Below, in pieces: positions 8,376 through 18,254 of a DNA stretch of 64,000 nucleotides; the stretch's first letter is position 1, and each line of letters begins with the position of its first letter. A model generated the notes under the pieces. The model was not told the DNA's origin. It saw nothing but the letters and a program-made list of their open reading frames with translations, and ran no database searches. The stretch is taken from assembly GCA_963662895.1 (NCBI GenBank), contig OY759982.1:2666001-2730000 (forward strand), given 5' to 3'. Source of the stretch: GWE2-42-39 sp963662895. Its GTDB lineage: Bacteria; Bacteroidota; Bacteroidia; Bacteroidales; Prolixibacteraceae. A program made the translations under genes and the position numbers.

Positions 8376-11300
8376 ATGAAAAAACGATGTGTAAACTATC
8401 TTTCGAAACATTTTTCGGAAGTAAAAAAGCTGCTTTTAATTATGAGGCTTATGATTATCCTTACGCTGCTTTTCTCCGTTAGCACAATGGCTTCGGTTTA
8501 TTCGCAGAGCGCAAAGTTATCAGTTAATGTAAAAAACACCACGCTCGAAAGTGTTTTTGAGAAATTAGCCGGGCAAAGCGAATTTCAATTCGTTTATAAT
8601 GATGAAGAAGTGGCGGTAGTAAAAAATATTACCGCAAATTTTAAAAACGCTACTGTTGAACAAATTTTGGATGAGGTTTTAAGAGATTACGATCTGAACT
8701 ACAGGAAAGTCAATAATGTAGTCGTTATTACACCTGCTCCCGGAAAAACCAAATCAAACAATGTGACTGAACCGGATGAGCAGAAAAAAATCAAGTTCTC
8801 AGGTAAAGTAAGTGATGAAGAAGGAAATCCGGTCCCCTTTGCTGCAGTTGTCATTAAAAACACAACGGTTGGTGCCGCTACTAATGAACAGGGTGAATTT
8901 GGATTTGAAGCTGACGAAGGTGAATATTCCATGTTGGTTATATCAAGTGTAGGATATTTAAAAAAAGAAATTGAGATTGGTAATAAAACAAGTTTTGAGA
9001 TTGTTTTACAGAAGGATATTGCCGGACTTGAGGAAGTTATGGTAACCGGTTATCAAACAATATCCCGTGAACGTTCAACAGGCTCATTTGTTAAACTGAA
9101 AAGCGACCAGATTGCACAAAAACGTTTAAGCGATTTGAGTACTGTACTGGAAGGACAGATTGCGGGGTTCAGCGATGGAGTAATAAGGGGCGTCACTTCA
9201 ATGCAAGGGCTAACAACCCCATTATATGTCATTGATGGTTTTCCGGTTGAAAATACACGTTACACACAATCTGGTTCTTTGGTTGAAAATCTTCCTGATT
9301 TAAACCTTGAAGATATTGAAAGTATAACGGTATTAAAAGATGCCGCCGCGACTTCAATATATGGTGCGCGCGCGGCAAATGGCGTGGTTGTTATTATGAC
9401 CCGAAAAGCATCAAAAGGGCAAACAAATGTGAGTTTTTCTTCGAATCTTACCGTATCGCCCTACCGTTATTATACTGAGCCCCTAACAGATGCAGGAGAC
9501 ATAATTGGGCTTGAAAAAGAGTGGGCAGCAGGAAATCCCAAGTTGCAGGCCACCGGTGGAAGTGCCGCTTCTTACGCTCAATCGCTACTAACCAATGCTA
9601 TTTTTACAAGCCAGGGGATGCAATCTATTTTAAATTACTATGCCGGAAATCAATCTGAAGCTGAGATGAACAGTCAACTTGATGCATTAAAAGGCATGGG
9701 CTACCAGTATTACAACGATGTTGAAAAATACGCTAAACAAAATAAGTTCTACCAGCAATATAATGTTAGCATAGGTAAAGCTACCGAACAGAATAATTTC
9801 ATGGCATCTGTAACCTATAAAAACAACAAATACGAGGACATTTATTCGAAAAATGAATCTGTTGGAATCGATTTGAGGAACTCAACCGAAGTTACCAAAT
9901 GGCTAAGCGTTGATTTGGGGAACTACCTTAACTACCAAAAAGGTACCACACAAACTTATGATCCTTTAGACCCCGGCTTTGTTTATCAGCCATACAACCG
10001 TTTGGTTGACGATTCCGGCAATCCGTTTGTTTCAACTGCTGAATCCCGCCTGAGCCAATCAACCATTGATGCCATTAATAACTACGGTTTGTACAATATG
10101 GATATTACACCAATGGACGAATTGAGCATGAATTTGCAACATAGCAAAAATTTCTCTACCCGTACTTATGGAAAACTGAACATCAAGATTACCGACTGGT
10201 TGAAATACAATGCAATGTTTCAGTATGAATATGGAGTTGACCGAACCGAACAACTGAAGAATAAAGAGTCGTACGCTGTTCGAAACCTGGTTAACCAAAT
10301 GGCTTCTTTAAATTCCGGATCATTAGTTTATAATCTTCCTTACGGAAATATATACAACGAAGTTCAGCAATACTCGAATGCTTACAACTTCAGACAACAA
10401 ATCGACTTTAGTAAAACTTTTGCTGAAAAACACGATTTGACGGTAATCGCAGGAACTGAAACCAGAAATTCAAAACTGGAGTATCGTGGAAACACCCTAT
10501 ACAATTACGACCCTGATATTTTGAGTTTCACTCCCATTGACCAAAAAAAGTTGACGAGTTTGACCGGTTCAATTCTCGGAGGCTCAAGTATGACCAATAG
10601 CGATTTTGCAGTGATACGTGAACTGGTAAACCGGTTTGTTTCGTTTTATGGAAATGCCGGATATACTTATAACGGGAAATATACTGCAACCGGTAGTTTA
10701 CGTTGGGATCGCTCGAATTTGTGGGGTACCGACAACAAATACCAAAATAAGCCAACATGGTCAGCAGGAGCATCGTGGAATTTGTCGAAGGAAGATTTCT
10801 TTCAGGTTTCATCGGTTGATATGTTAAAACTTCGCTTTTCGTACGGAATCGGCGGTAATATTGCAAAAAATTCAGCGCCTTATATGACGGCAAACTACTT
10901 CCCGAGTTCCACCGTTGGAGGCACATATGGTTATGTGGGAAGTCGTCCGAATCCGGAGTTGTCGTGGGAGAAAACAGCAACGACAAACATTGGGGTTGAT
11001 TTTTCAGTATTAAAACAACGACTTTCCGGAACAGTTGAATTCTATAATAAAAAAGGTTCTGATTTGTTGGCCAATACACAGGGCGTTCCCACCGAAGGTT
11101 GGGGATATTCGACTTATACCATTAACAATGGCGAAATGCAAAACCGCGGAGTTGAATTAACACTTAATGGTGGAATCATTAAAACAAGCGATTTTGGCTG
11201 GAACGCCTCATTGCTTTATGGCTACAATAAAAACAAAGTTACTTATGTAAATGTGGAGGCCCCGGTTTATTTTCTACAGCTTGATTATCCAAGCGAATTT

Positions 11301-11963
11301 CCAAGAATCGGAACTCCCTATAATTCAATCTATGGATACAAGTGGGCAGGTTTAAGTGAAACCGGCTTGCCACAGGTTTATGATAGTGAAGGGAACGCGA
11401 TTACGAGTCAACCCACTGACTTGAAGTCAATAGAGAATCTTGGAACTACTGTACCAAAACACAGTGGGTCATTTAGCACCTCATTCAGCTACAAGAACTT
11501 CGATTTATCAGCTTTATTTATTTACCAGTTGGGACACAAAATTCGAAACACCTATTTGCCAATGTTGAATAATAGTTATAGCAGCGCAGCCGGTGGATAC
11601 ATTACCAATATTGCTGTTGGCAATAAGCGGATTAACGAACGCTGGCAACAACCTGGCGATGAGCTGACGACCGATGTGCCACGCGCGGTTTTCGAATACG
11701 ACAGCGATTTTAGCTATGCATTGTATTCCATCTATTCCAGCTCCAGTGTAAATGTTTTGGATGCCTCAAATATCCGTTTGAGCAATGTTTCTCTGGCTTA
11801 TCATATTCCGGAAAATTTACTGACAAAACTGAAATTGAAGAGTGTTCGTCTGAATTTCAACGTGGAAAATGTATTCACGCTGGCAAAAAGTAAAGACGCT
11901 AAGTACATGCTTGGTGGATACAGGACGCCGAATTATGTGTTTGGTATCAACGTTAATTTTTAA
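8376..11963 (+). CDS. SusC/RagA-type TonB-linked outer membrane receptor with STN domain
   Basis: Outer-membrane transporter that imports a ligand captured by the partner SusD lipoprotein, powered by TonB. I start it at ATG 8376 (MKKRCVNYL); the upstream TTG at 8355 is unlikely. After a signal segment comes an STN domain (LSVNVKNTTLESVFEKL to NNVVVI, roughly residues 45-115). This domain talks to FecR-type anti-sigmas. Next is a carboxypeptidase-D-like repeat (FSGKVSDEEGNPVPFAAVVI), then a plug with the SusC signature (EEVMVTGYQT) and DAAATSIYGARAANGVV, and a long barrel. The barrel ends FGINVNF, with the terminal aromatic needed for assembly. About 1195 residues, full length. Confidence 0.93.
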   Translation: MKKRCVNYLSKHFSEVKKLLLIMRLMIILTLLFSVSTMASVYSQSAKLSVNVKNTTLESVFEKLAGQSEFQFVYNDEEVAVVKNITANFKNATVEQILDEVLRDYDLNYRKVNNVVVITPAPGKTKSNNVTEPDEQKKIKFSGKVSDEEGNPVPFAAVVIKNTTVGAATNEQGEFGFEADEGEYSMLVISSVGYLKKEIEIGNKTSFEIVLQKDIAGLEEVMVTGYQTISRERSTGSFVKLKSDQIAQKRLSDLSTVLEGQIAGFSDGVIRGVTSMQGLTTPLYVIDGFPVENTRYTQSGSLVENLPDLNLEDIESITVLKDAAATSIYGARAANGVVVIMTRKASKGQTNVSFSSNLTVSPYRYYTEPLTDAGDIIGLEKEWAAGNPKLQATGGSAASYAQSLLTNAIFTSQGMQSILNYYAGNQSEAEMNSQLDALKGMGYQYYNDVEKYAKQNKFYQQYNVSIGKATEQNNFMASVTYKNNKYEDIYSKNESVGIDLRNSTEVTKWLSVDLGNYLNYQKGTTQTYDPLDPGFVYQPYNRLVDDSGNPFVSTAESRLSQSTIDAINNYGLYNMDITPMDELSMNLQHSKNFSTRTYGKLNIKITDWLKYNAMFQYEYGVDRTEQLKNKESYAVRNLVNQMASLNSGSLVYNLPYGNIYNEVQQYSNAYNFRQQIDFSKTFAEKHDLTVIAGTETRNSKLEYRGNTLYNYDPDILSFTPIDQKKLTSLTGSILGGSSMTNSDFAVIRELVNRFVSFYGNAGYTYNGKYTATGSLRWDRSNLWGTDNKYQNKPTWSAGASWNLSKEDFFQVSSVDMLKLRFSYGIGGNIAKNSAPYMTANYFPSSTVGGTYGYVGSRPNPELSWEKTATTNIGVDFSVLKQRLSGTVEFYNKKGSDLLANTQGVPTEGWGYSTYTINNGEMQNRGVELTLNGGIIKTSDFGWNASLLYGYNKNKVTYVNVEAPVYFLQLDYPSEFPRIGTPYNSIYGYKWAGLSETGLPQVYDSEGNAITSQPTDLKSIENLGTTVPKHSGSFSTSFSYKNFDLSALFIYQLGHKIRNTYLPMLNNSYSSAAGGYITNIAVGNKRINERWQQPGDELTTDVPRAVFEYDSDFSYALYSIYSSSSVNVLDASNIRLSNVSLAYHIPENLLTKLKLKSVRLNFNVENVFTLAKSKDAKYMLGGYRTPNYVFGINVNF

Positions 11964-11981
11964 TACTAAATTGAATTAATC

Positions 11982-13394
11982 ATGATAAAAATATTTCATA
12001 AAATAACATTACTGAGCGCTTTGCTCTTAACTTTAGGATTCACCGCTTGCGACGAATACCTGGGAGTAATTCCCAAAGGAGAAAAAATACCTGAAACTTT
12101 AGCAGATTTTGAGGCTATGATTCGCTATGAATACGGGAACCACCTGGTTGATGTACGTCAGGCCAATATCCTGTTAAACGACCAGTGGGTGTCTTCTTCA
12201 TCATGGTCGTACTACCCGCTGTATAAAGCAAATTATTTCTGGGATGAAACAGCCGACCGCGTGGCCTTAAATAACGCTGATGAAACAACTTACTATGCCA
12301 GTTATTCTGCAATTAATGCGTTTAATCTAATCATTTCGAATGCATTAACTTCAGCAGAAGCAAGCGAAAGCGAACAAAACGAGGTTTGGGCACAGGCCAA
12401 AGTGTTGCGTGCCATGACCTATTTTAATCTGGCTAATTTTTATGCTGATACGTACGATGCAGCTACGGCATCCGAAAAACTGTCTGTTCCGTTGATTACA
12501 AGCGCCGATGTTAATGCAGCCTATACACAGGTAACAATTCAGGAGATATATGATTTTATTTTGAAAGATGTGGAGGAAGCGCTTCCTTATCTGCCCAAAG
12601 TAGCCGCTACAGTTTTGCACCCTAGCCTTGGAACTGCTTACGCGTTTTATGCGCGTTTGTATTTGCAAATGAATAATTACGACAAAGCATTGGAATTTGC
12701 CAATAAAGCGCTAAATGAAAACGATGTTCTTTTCGACTGGACTGCTTATTATGAGGAAAATAAGGACCAGATTACAAATCCTGATTCATACATTCGTACT
12801 GCTTCGCCAATGGGGTACGATTATGTCGAAAACTATTCTTATCGTCATGGAAGCACGTATTATTCATCCTCAGAAAAATCGCTGACAACAGATCGTGCAG
12901 CATCGTTTGAAGAGGGTGATGCTCGTTTTCTGTCACGCTGGAAATTGCGTACGGTTGGAACAGAGACCTACTATTACGGAACTTTGCAGGGATACTTCAA
13001 TTATGGAGGAATAACCACCGTTGAGGTTTATCTGATTAAAGCCGAATGCCTTGCCCGAAGCGGTGATGTTGACGGGGCAATGGAGGTACTTAATGCGGTG
13101 AGGAAAACCCGTATTTTGCAGGAAAAATATTCCGACCTGACAGCCGCAAACAAGGCCGAAGCAATGACGAAAATTATACAAAACAAACGGAATGAGCTAA
13201 TTCTTACACTCATCCCTTTTTGCGATATACGCCGTTTGAACCAGGAAGGGACTTATAAAATAACACTATCGAAAGTGGTTGATGGAGAAACTTTGACTTT
13301 GTCTCCCGATTCTCATATGTGGACTATGCCTTTTCCCCAAGGAGCAATTGACAATCCGGGAAATGGGAGTTTGGTACAAAATGTAGAAAAATAG
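11982..13394 (+). CDS. SusD/RagB-family nutrient-binding lipoprotein
   Basis: Surface lipoprotein of 470 residues that forms the lid of the SusC transporter. A signal peptide with lipobox ends LGFTAC, so the mature protein starts at the cysteine near residue 23. Tetratricopeptide-like helices are typical of the family (AQAKVLRAMTYFNLANFYAD; YAFYARLYLQMNNYDKALEFANKA split by loops). The C-terminal block YLIKAECLARSGDVDGAMEVLN followed by NKRNELI is diagnostic. Starts 18 bases after SusC, same operon. The substrate cannot be read from sequence. Confidence 0.9.
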   Translation: MIKIFHKITLLSALLLTLGFTACDEYLGVIPKGEKIPETLADFEAMIRYEYGNHLVDVRQANILLNDQWVSSSSWSYYPLYKANYFWDETADRVALNNADETTYYASYSAINAFNLIISNALTSAEASESEQNEVWAQAKVLRAMTYFNLANFYADTYDAATASEKLSVPLITSADVNAAYTQVTIQEIYDFILKDVEEALPYLPKVAATVLHPSLGTAYAFYARLYLQMNNYDKALEFANKALNENDVLFDWTAYYEENKDQITNPDSYIRTASPMGYDYVENYSYRHGSTYYSSSEKSLTTDRAASFEEGDARFLSRWKLRTVGTETYYYGTLQGYFNYGGITTVEVYLIKAECLARSGDVDGAMEVLNAVRKTRILQEKYSDLTAANKAEAMTKIIQNKRNELILTLIPFCDIRRLNQEGTYKITLSKVVDGETLTLSPDSHMWTMPFPQGAIDNPGNGSLVQNVEK

Positions 13395-13491
13395 AAATAT
13401 TATTAATTAAAGAGCACAAGAAGTTGCCCAACAGGTATCTTTAATGTTACCAGTTGGGTGTCTTTGGGGCTTGCTCAATAAGAAAGATGAG

Positions 13492-14664
13492 ATGAAAAAA
13501 TTACTTACAAACCTGTTGGGTATTTTATTAATTGCTTTGATTATATCGTGCCAGCAATCGAATCGTGGTTATGAAATCAATGGCAAGTTAAGCGGTGCTG
13601 CTGATGGCACAAAAATAGCTCTAGTTCCTTTTGCTAGTTATGATGTAAAACCTGAAGCTGAAACGACTATTGAAAACGGGAAATTCAGTTTTGCAGGAGA
13701 GCTCCCTGAACCACGTTTATATTACCTGGTATTAGGAGACAAACAAGCTTATTTCCAGGTTATGCTTGAAAATTCAACTATAACTGTAAACGGCGAAGTG
13801 GAAGAAAGCACAGGAAGAGAAGAGAGCCCGGTATTGAAATTCATAAACATGGAGGTAAATGGTTCCGACAATGATGATTATTTCAAAAGCCAGATGGCCG
13901 TTCGCCAGGGGTTAAATAAAATGTACGAAGATAAAAATGAGAGGTTTGCCGATATTCAAGCGAAATTTTATAAAGCGAGATCTGAAAAAAATCAATTGAA
14001 AATAGACTCTCTGGAGAATACGCAGGAATATAAGGATATGGAACTCGCAGAGAAAGCATTTTTGGGTGAAGTAGAAAAACGCTACAACGCGGTATTTGAG
14101 ACCAATAAAGAGACTTTCTGGGGGCCGTTGATGATGTTGAACCTGTATTCTTATCTTACTCCTAATGAACGTCCGGTTTTTGAAAGTATGTCAAAAGAAG
14201 CGCGAGAGAGCTACTATGGTAAAATGGTTGCCGAAGATTTGTACCCGGCCAACCACACGGGCGAAAAGGTTCCTGATTTTACAACTATTGATGCCAACGG
14301 AAAAGAAGTGAGTTTGAATGACCTTATTAAAGACAAAAAAGTAATCCTGATTGATTTTTGGGCATCGTGGTGTGCGCCTTGCCGCAAAGAGCTTCCGAAC
14401 GTAAAAGCCAACTACGACAAGTTTGCAGCAAAAGGCTTTGAGGTTATTGGCTTTTCGATCGATAAAGACCCGAAAGCGTGGAAGAAAGCAGTGGACGAAG
14501 AAAACCTGAAGTGGCCAAACTTCAATGACCTTGATATTTCTGCACTTTATAAAGTAAAAGCAGTCCCCACAACTTACCTTATTGATAACCAAGGGAAACT
14601 AATTGCAGAAGATGTCCGTGAAGAAGAATTGGGCAAAAAGTTGGAAGAACTCCTGGAAAACTAA
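13492..14664 (+). CDS. Thioredoxin-like lipoprotein with N-terminal DUF4369-type domain
   Basis: Predicted periplasm-facing thiol-disulfide oxidoreductase (TlpA/AhpC-TSA superfamily). ATG 13492 (MKKLLTNLLG) starts a lipoprotein signal ending LIISCQQ; the upstream ATG 13444 lacks a signal. Residues ~25-120 form a DUF4369-like beta domain (YEINGKLSGAADGTKIALV). A helical linker follows, then a C-terminal thioredoxin fold with the active site WCAPC in FWASWCAPCRKEL and the cis-proline loop AVPTTYLI. It is the last gene before the terminator of the sigma/SusCD operon, so it probably acts on the imported compound or keeps the locus proteins reduced. Confidence 0.88.
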   Translation: MKKLLTNLLGILLIALIISCQQSNRGYEINGKLSGAADGTKIALVPFASYDVKPEAETTIENGKFSFAGELPEPRLYYLVLGDKQAYFQVMLENSTITVNGEVEESTGREESPVLKFINMEVNGSDNDDYFKSQMAVRQGLNKMYEDKNERFADIQAKFYKARSEKNQLKIDSLENTQEYKDMELAEKAFLGEVEKRYNAVFETNKETFWGPLMMLNLYSYLTPNERPVFESMSKEARESYYGKMVAEDLYPANHTGEKVPDFTTIDANGKEVSLNDLIKDKKVILIDFWASWCAPCRKELPNVKANYDKFAAKGFEVIGFSIDKDPKAWKKAVDEENLKWPNFNDLDISALYKVKAVPTTYLIDNQGKLIAEDVREEELGKKLEELLEN

Positions 14665-14690
14665 AACGAACGAATCAGACAACTGTTAAT

Positions 14691-14738
14691 TCAACTGGCA
14701 GCATTAACTAAACATTTTATTATCTGCCAGTTGATTTT
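14691..14738 (+). terminator. Rho-independent terminator after the SusCD-thioredoxin operon
   Basis: Inverted repeat CAACTGGCAG / CTGCCAGTTG (14692-14701 and 14724-14733) followed directly by ATTTTT. It closes the operon that began with the transport genes. The remaining ~200 bases before the next gene hold a short open stretch (ending NRVEFYPW) that I could not assign. Confidence 0.75.
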
Positions 14739-14940
14739 TCAACCAATTCTTTTATTATGATAATGTCTCGAAGCGCTTGATGCGCAGCATAACCGTTTTG
14801 ATTTGAAAACACGGTGGGTTACCACACTGATTTACCTGAACAGGGTGGAGTTTTATCCGTGGTAAATGTAATATCAAAGTGCATTTTATGGAGACGCCAG
14901 AGTTTTAAATAAGATTGAAGGAATTACGAAACAGATTAAA

Positions 14941-16227
14941 ATGTTACAAACAGAATATTCAGAACTATTAGACTTACTGCATAAAGAGGTCGTACCGGCA
15001 ATTGGTTGCACAGAACCAATTGCAGTCGCACTGGCCGTATCAAAAGCGAAAGAAGTTATTGATGAAAAAATTATCCGCTGCGAAGTTTATTTAAGTTCCA
15101 ATATCATAAAAAATTCGATGGGAGTTGGCATTCCCGGCACCGGAATGATTGGCCTGCCAATTGCAATTGCATTGGGTATTGTGGTGGGTAAATCGGAATA
15201 TGGGCTTGAAGTATTAAAAGACCTGAACCATAAAAAACTGGAAGAGGCCAAACAGTTTGTTGACAGCAAACAAATCTTTGTCCATCTGAAAGAGGACGCT
15301 TCTGATAAATTATATATTGAAGCTTGTTGTTTTGGTGAAAATGCAAAATCCAAAGCAATTATTTGCGGTAAACACACCAATATTGCCTATGTTGAAGCAA
15401 ATGATAGTGTTCTTCTTGATGAATTGTCCGATAATAACCAGCAACAATCAGACACAAATCTGGTGGAGTTGAATTTCAATAAAATATATGATTTTGCAAC
15501 AACCTCTCCTTTGGAAGATTTGGAATTTATTCAGCAGGCGGCTGTATTAAACAAATTGGCGGCTGATGAATCTTCAAATGGTATTTTCGGGCATTCTGTA
15601 GCACGGGTTATTCAAAGCAAATCGTACTTAAACATCATGGGTGATAGCGTTTATAATAAACTGGTAGCAGTAACAGCTGCTGCCTGCGATGTTCGGATGG
15701 CTGGAGCCATGGTTCCGGTAATGAGTAATTCGGGAAGTGGAAACCAGGGGATTACAGCTACATTGCCTGTTGTGGTGTTTGCCGAAGAAATGAATAAACC
15801 GAAAGAACAATTGATTCGGGCCCTGGCCTTAAGTCATTTGATGGTTATTTATATTAAGCGGGGTCTGGGGCGTTTGTCGGGACTCTGCGGAGTAACAGTG
15901 GCCGGAATAGGGGCAGCATGTGGTATTACTTATTTAATGGGAGGAAGCAGAGAGCAAGTCGCTTTTTCAATTAAAAACATGATTGGCAATATTGCCGGCG
16001 TTATTTGCGATGGCGCCAAACCAAGTTGTGCGCTCAAAGTTTCGAATGCCGCATCATCAGCAACTTTCTCTGCTATGATGGCTATGGATAATAAAGTCGT
16101 CAGTTCATTGGAGGGTATTGCCGACGAGGATGTTGATAAAACGATAAATAACCTGAATGCAATTGGGTCTGAAGGTATGACGGAAACCGACAAGATGGTG
16201 CTCAATATCATGCTCAATAAAAAATAA
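14941..16227 (+). CDS. L-cysteine desulfidase family protein (UPF0597/CyuA-like)
   Basis: A 428-residue protein of the UPF0597 family, which contains CyuA/YhaM of Escherichia coli. Members are iron-sulfur enzymes that cleave L-cysteine to pyruvate, ammonia and hydrogen sulfide, and are related to the alpha domain of L-serine dehydratase. Visible family marks are VVPAIGCTEPIAVALA (C23 as probable cluster ligand), MSNSGSGNQGITATLPV, GLCGVTVAGIGAACG, and ICDGAKPSCALKVSNA. The stop is 9 bases before the dsbD-like gene, so the two are co-transcribed. With the upstream thioredoxin lipoprotein this gives the locus a sulfur theme. The exact substrate is inferred from the family. Confidence 0.85.
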   Translation: MLQTEYSELLDLLHKEVVPAIGCTEPIAVALAVSKAKEVIDEKIIRCEVYLSSNIIKNSMGVGIPGTGMIGLPIAIALGIVVGKSEYGLEVLKDLNHKKLEEAKQFVDSKQIFVHLKEDASDKLYIEACCFGENAKSKAIICGKHTNIAYVEANDSVLLDELSDNNQQQSDTNLVELNFNKIYDFATTSPLEDLEFIQQAAVLNKLAADESSNGIFGHSVARVIQSKSYLNIMGDSVYNKLVAVTAAACDVRMAGAMVPVMSNSGSGNQGITATLPVVVFAEEMNKPKEQLIRALALSHLMVIYIKRGLGRLSGLCGVTVAGIGAACGITYLMGGSREQVAFSIKNMIGNIAGVICDGAKPSCALKVSNAASSATFSAMMAMDNKVVSSLEGIADEDVDKTINNLNAIGSEGMTETDKMVLNIMLNKK

Positions 16228-16236
16228 AAAGATAAA

Positions 16237-18180
16237 ATGGAGTTATTAAAGAAAATTTTGCTCTCATGTATAATGCTAATTATTGCATTGGGAGCAAATT
16301 CTCAAATAGTAGAACCTGTAAAATGGACTTTTTCACAAACAAAGATTTCTGAGGCGGAATATGATTTACACCTGACTGCAAGAATTGACAAAGGCTGGCA
16401 TCTTTATGGTACCGAGTTGCCTGACGGAGGGCCAGTAAAAACAGCATTCTATTTCGAGAGCCTGAAAGATATTGAACTGTCGGGTGATATTGTGCCTGAC
16501 AAAGAAACCACTAACATGTTTGACCCTTCATTTCAACTTCAGGTAAACTATTATGAAACAGAGGTTACCTTTACTCAGCGGGTAAAATTGAAGGGGGGGT
16601 CAGGTTCTGTTAAAGGTTATGTTGAATTTATGAGTTGTAATGATGAGACCTGCACTCCTCCCATGGATAAAGAATTTTCTTTCGAACTAAAAAAAGAAAA
16701 TACTTCGGAAGCAAAAACCACGGGCAATGATGCAACAACCAGAGCTGGCACGGAACAGAATCATAATTACTGGAACATTTTTATTCTTGCCTTTTTGGGA
16801 GGTTTTGCCGCCATGTTAACCCCGTGCGTTTTCCCGATGATTCCGATGACTGTAAGTTTTTTCACCAAACAAAGCAAAACCAAGGCGAAAGGTATCCGGA
16901 ATGGAATCTGGTATGGAATCTCCATCATCATAATTTATGTGATTTTAGGAACTATTGTTACCGCAATTTTTGGAGCCGAGAGTTTGAACAATCTCTCCAC
17001 CAATCCGTGGTTTAACCTGTTTTTTGCACTGCTGCTTTTTGTGTTTGCCTTCTCATTCATGGGGGCTTTCGAAATTATTTTACCCAGCAAATGGGTAAAT
17101 ACCATTGATGCCAAAGCCGACAAAGGTGGTTTAGCTGGTATTTTCTTTATGGCTTTTGCACTCGCACTGGTTTCATTTTCGTGTACCGGACCAATTGTGG
17201 GAGCACTGATAGTGGAGGCAGCGCTCCGCGGAGGCATGGCGCCTGTAATTGGCATGTTGGGGTTCTCGCTTGCACTGGCAGTTCCATTTGCCTTGTTTGC
17301 GGCTTTTCCCGGCTGGTTAAATACCTTACCAAAGTCAGGTAGCTGGCTGAACTCAGTGAAAGTCGTTCTTGGCTTCCTCGAGTTTGCTTTTGCGTTTAAA
17401 TTCCTGTCAATTGCTGATATGGTACTGAATCTTCATATTCTGGAACGCGAAGTTTTCATCTCGATTTGGATTGCCGTTTTTGTTGGACTGGGACTTTACC
17501 TCTGGGGAAAAATTCAATTTCCACACGATTCGCCAACGACGCATTTACCTGTTTCAAGATTTGTTTTAGGAACAATTGTTTTCGCTTTTGTAATTTACAT
17601 GATTCCGGGTTTGTGGGGGGCTCCGGTAAAACTGATAAGCGGGTTCCCTCCTCCGGTTGATTATGCTGAATCGCCGCTTGGAGTTGGCAAGTTGCAGGTT
17701 CAAGGGGTAGCTCAGTCGACGGTAAACGTTGACCCGGAAAAACATATTGGCCCTCATGGAATACCACTTTATGAAGATTATGACAAAGCGCTGGATGAAT
17801 CAGTAAAATCGGGGAAGCCTTTGCTGATCGATTTTACCGGAAAAGGTTGCACAAATTGTCGGAAGATGGAAGATAATGTTTGGGTCAATCCTGAAGTGAA
17901 GAAAATGCTTCTTGAAGATTATGTTGTAGTTTCATTATTTGTTGATTTGAGGAAACAATTACCCGAAAGCGAGAAATACACTTCTGAAACAACAGGAAAA
18001 AAAATACGAACAGTTGGAAACAAATGGTCCGATTTTCAGATATCGCATTTTCACCGGAATACTCAGCCGTACTATGTTATTTTAAATAAAGAGGAACAGC
18101 AATTGTCCGATGGATATAGTTATAATCCCGATCCACAAAAATTTGCCGATTGGTTAAAGAACGGACTTCAGAAAAATTAA
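16237..18180 (+). CDS. DsbD-family thiol:disulfide interchange protein
   Basis: Inner-membrane electron carrier of 647 residues that would pass reducing power from cytoplasmic thioredoxin to periplasmic thiols. A signal peptide (residues 1-22) is followed by an N-terminal nDsbD-like domain with CNDETC near 147-152. The central CcdA-like domain has eight hydrophobic segments and its redox cysteines at C197 (LTPCVFPM) and C316 (SFSCTGP). A C-terminal thioredoxin domain carries GCTNCRKM (C538, C541). All three redox centres are therefore present. Directly behind the cysteine desulfidase gene, it is the probable electron supply for the upstream thioredoxin-like lipoprotein. Confidence 0.9.
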   Translation: MELLKKILLSCIMLIIALGANSQIVEPVKWTFSQTKISEAEYDLHLTARIDKGWHLYGTELPDGGPVKTAFYFESLKDIELSGDIVPDKETTNMFDPSFQLQVNYYETEVTFTQRVKLKGGSGSVKGYVEFMSCNDETCTPPMDKEFSFELKKENTSEAKTTGNDATTRAGTEQNHNYWNIFILAFLGGFAAMLTPCVFPMIPMTVSFFTKQSKTKAKGIRNGIWYGISIIIIYVILGTIVTAIFGAESLNNLSTNPWFNLFFALLLFVFAFSFMGAFEIILPSKWVNTIDAKADKGGLAGIFFMAFALALVSFSCTGPIVGALIVEAALRGGMAPVIGMLGFSLALAVPFALFAAFPGWLNTLPKSGSWLNSVKVVLGFLEFAFAFKFLSIADMVLNLHILEREVFISIWIAVFVGLGLYLWGKIQFPHDSPTTHLPVSRFVLGTIVFAFVIYMIPGLWGAPVKLISGFPPPVDYAESPLGVGKLQVQGVAQSTVNVDPEKHIGPHGIPLYEDYDKALDESVKSGKPLLIDFTGKGCTNCRKMEDNVWVNPEVKKMLLEDYVVVSLFVDLRKQLPESEKYTSETTGKKIRTVGNKWSDFQISHFHRNTQPYYVILNKEEQQLSDGYSYNPDPQKFADWLKNGLQKN

Positions 18181-18254
18181 AAATAAATCATTGAAAAATC
18201 TGGCGGAATATGAGTATTCTTTTCCACATCAAATAAAACACATATACAATTAAA

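Noticed and set aside
14750..14870. Short open stretch ending NRVEFYPW between the thioredoxin and cysteine desulfidase genes
   Set aside because: Only ~33 codons without a start; no family recognised.
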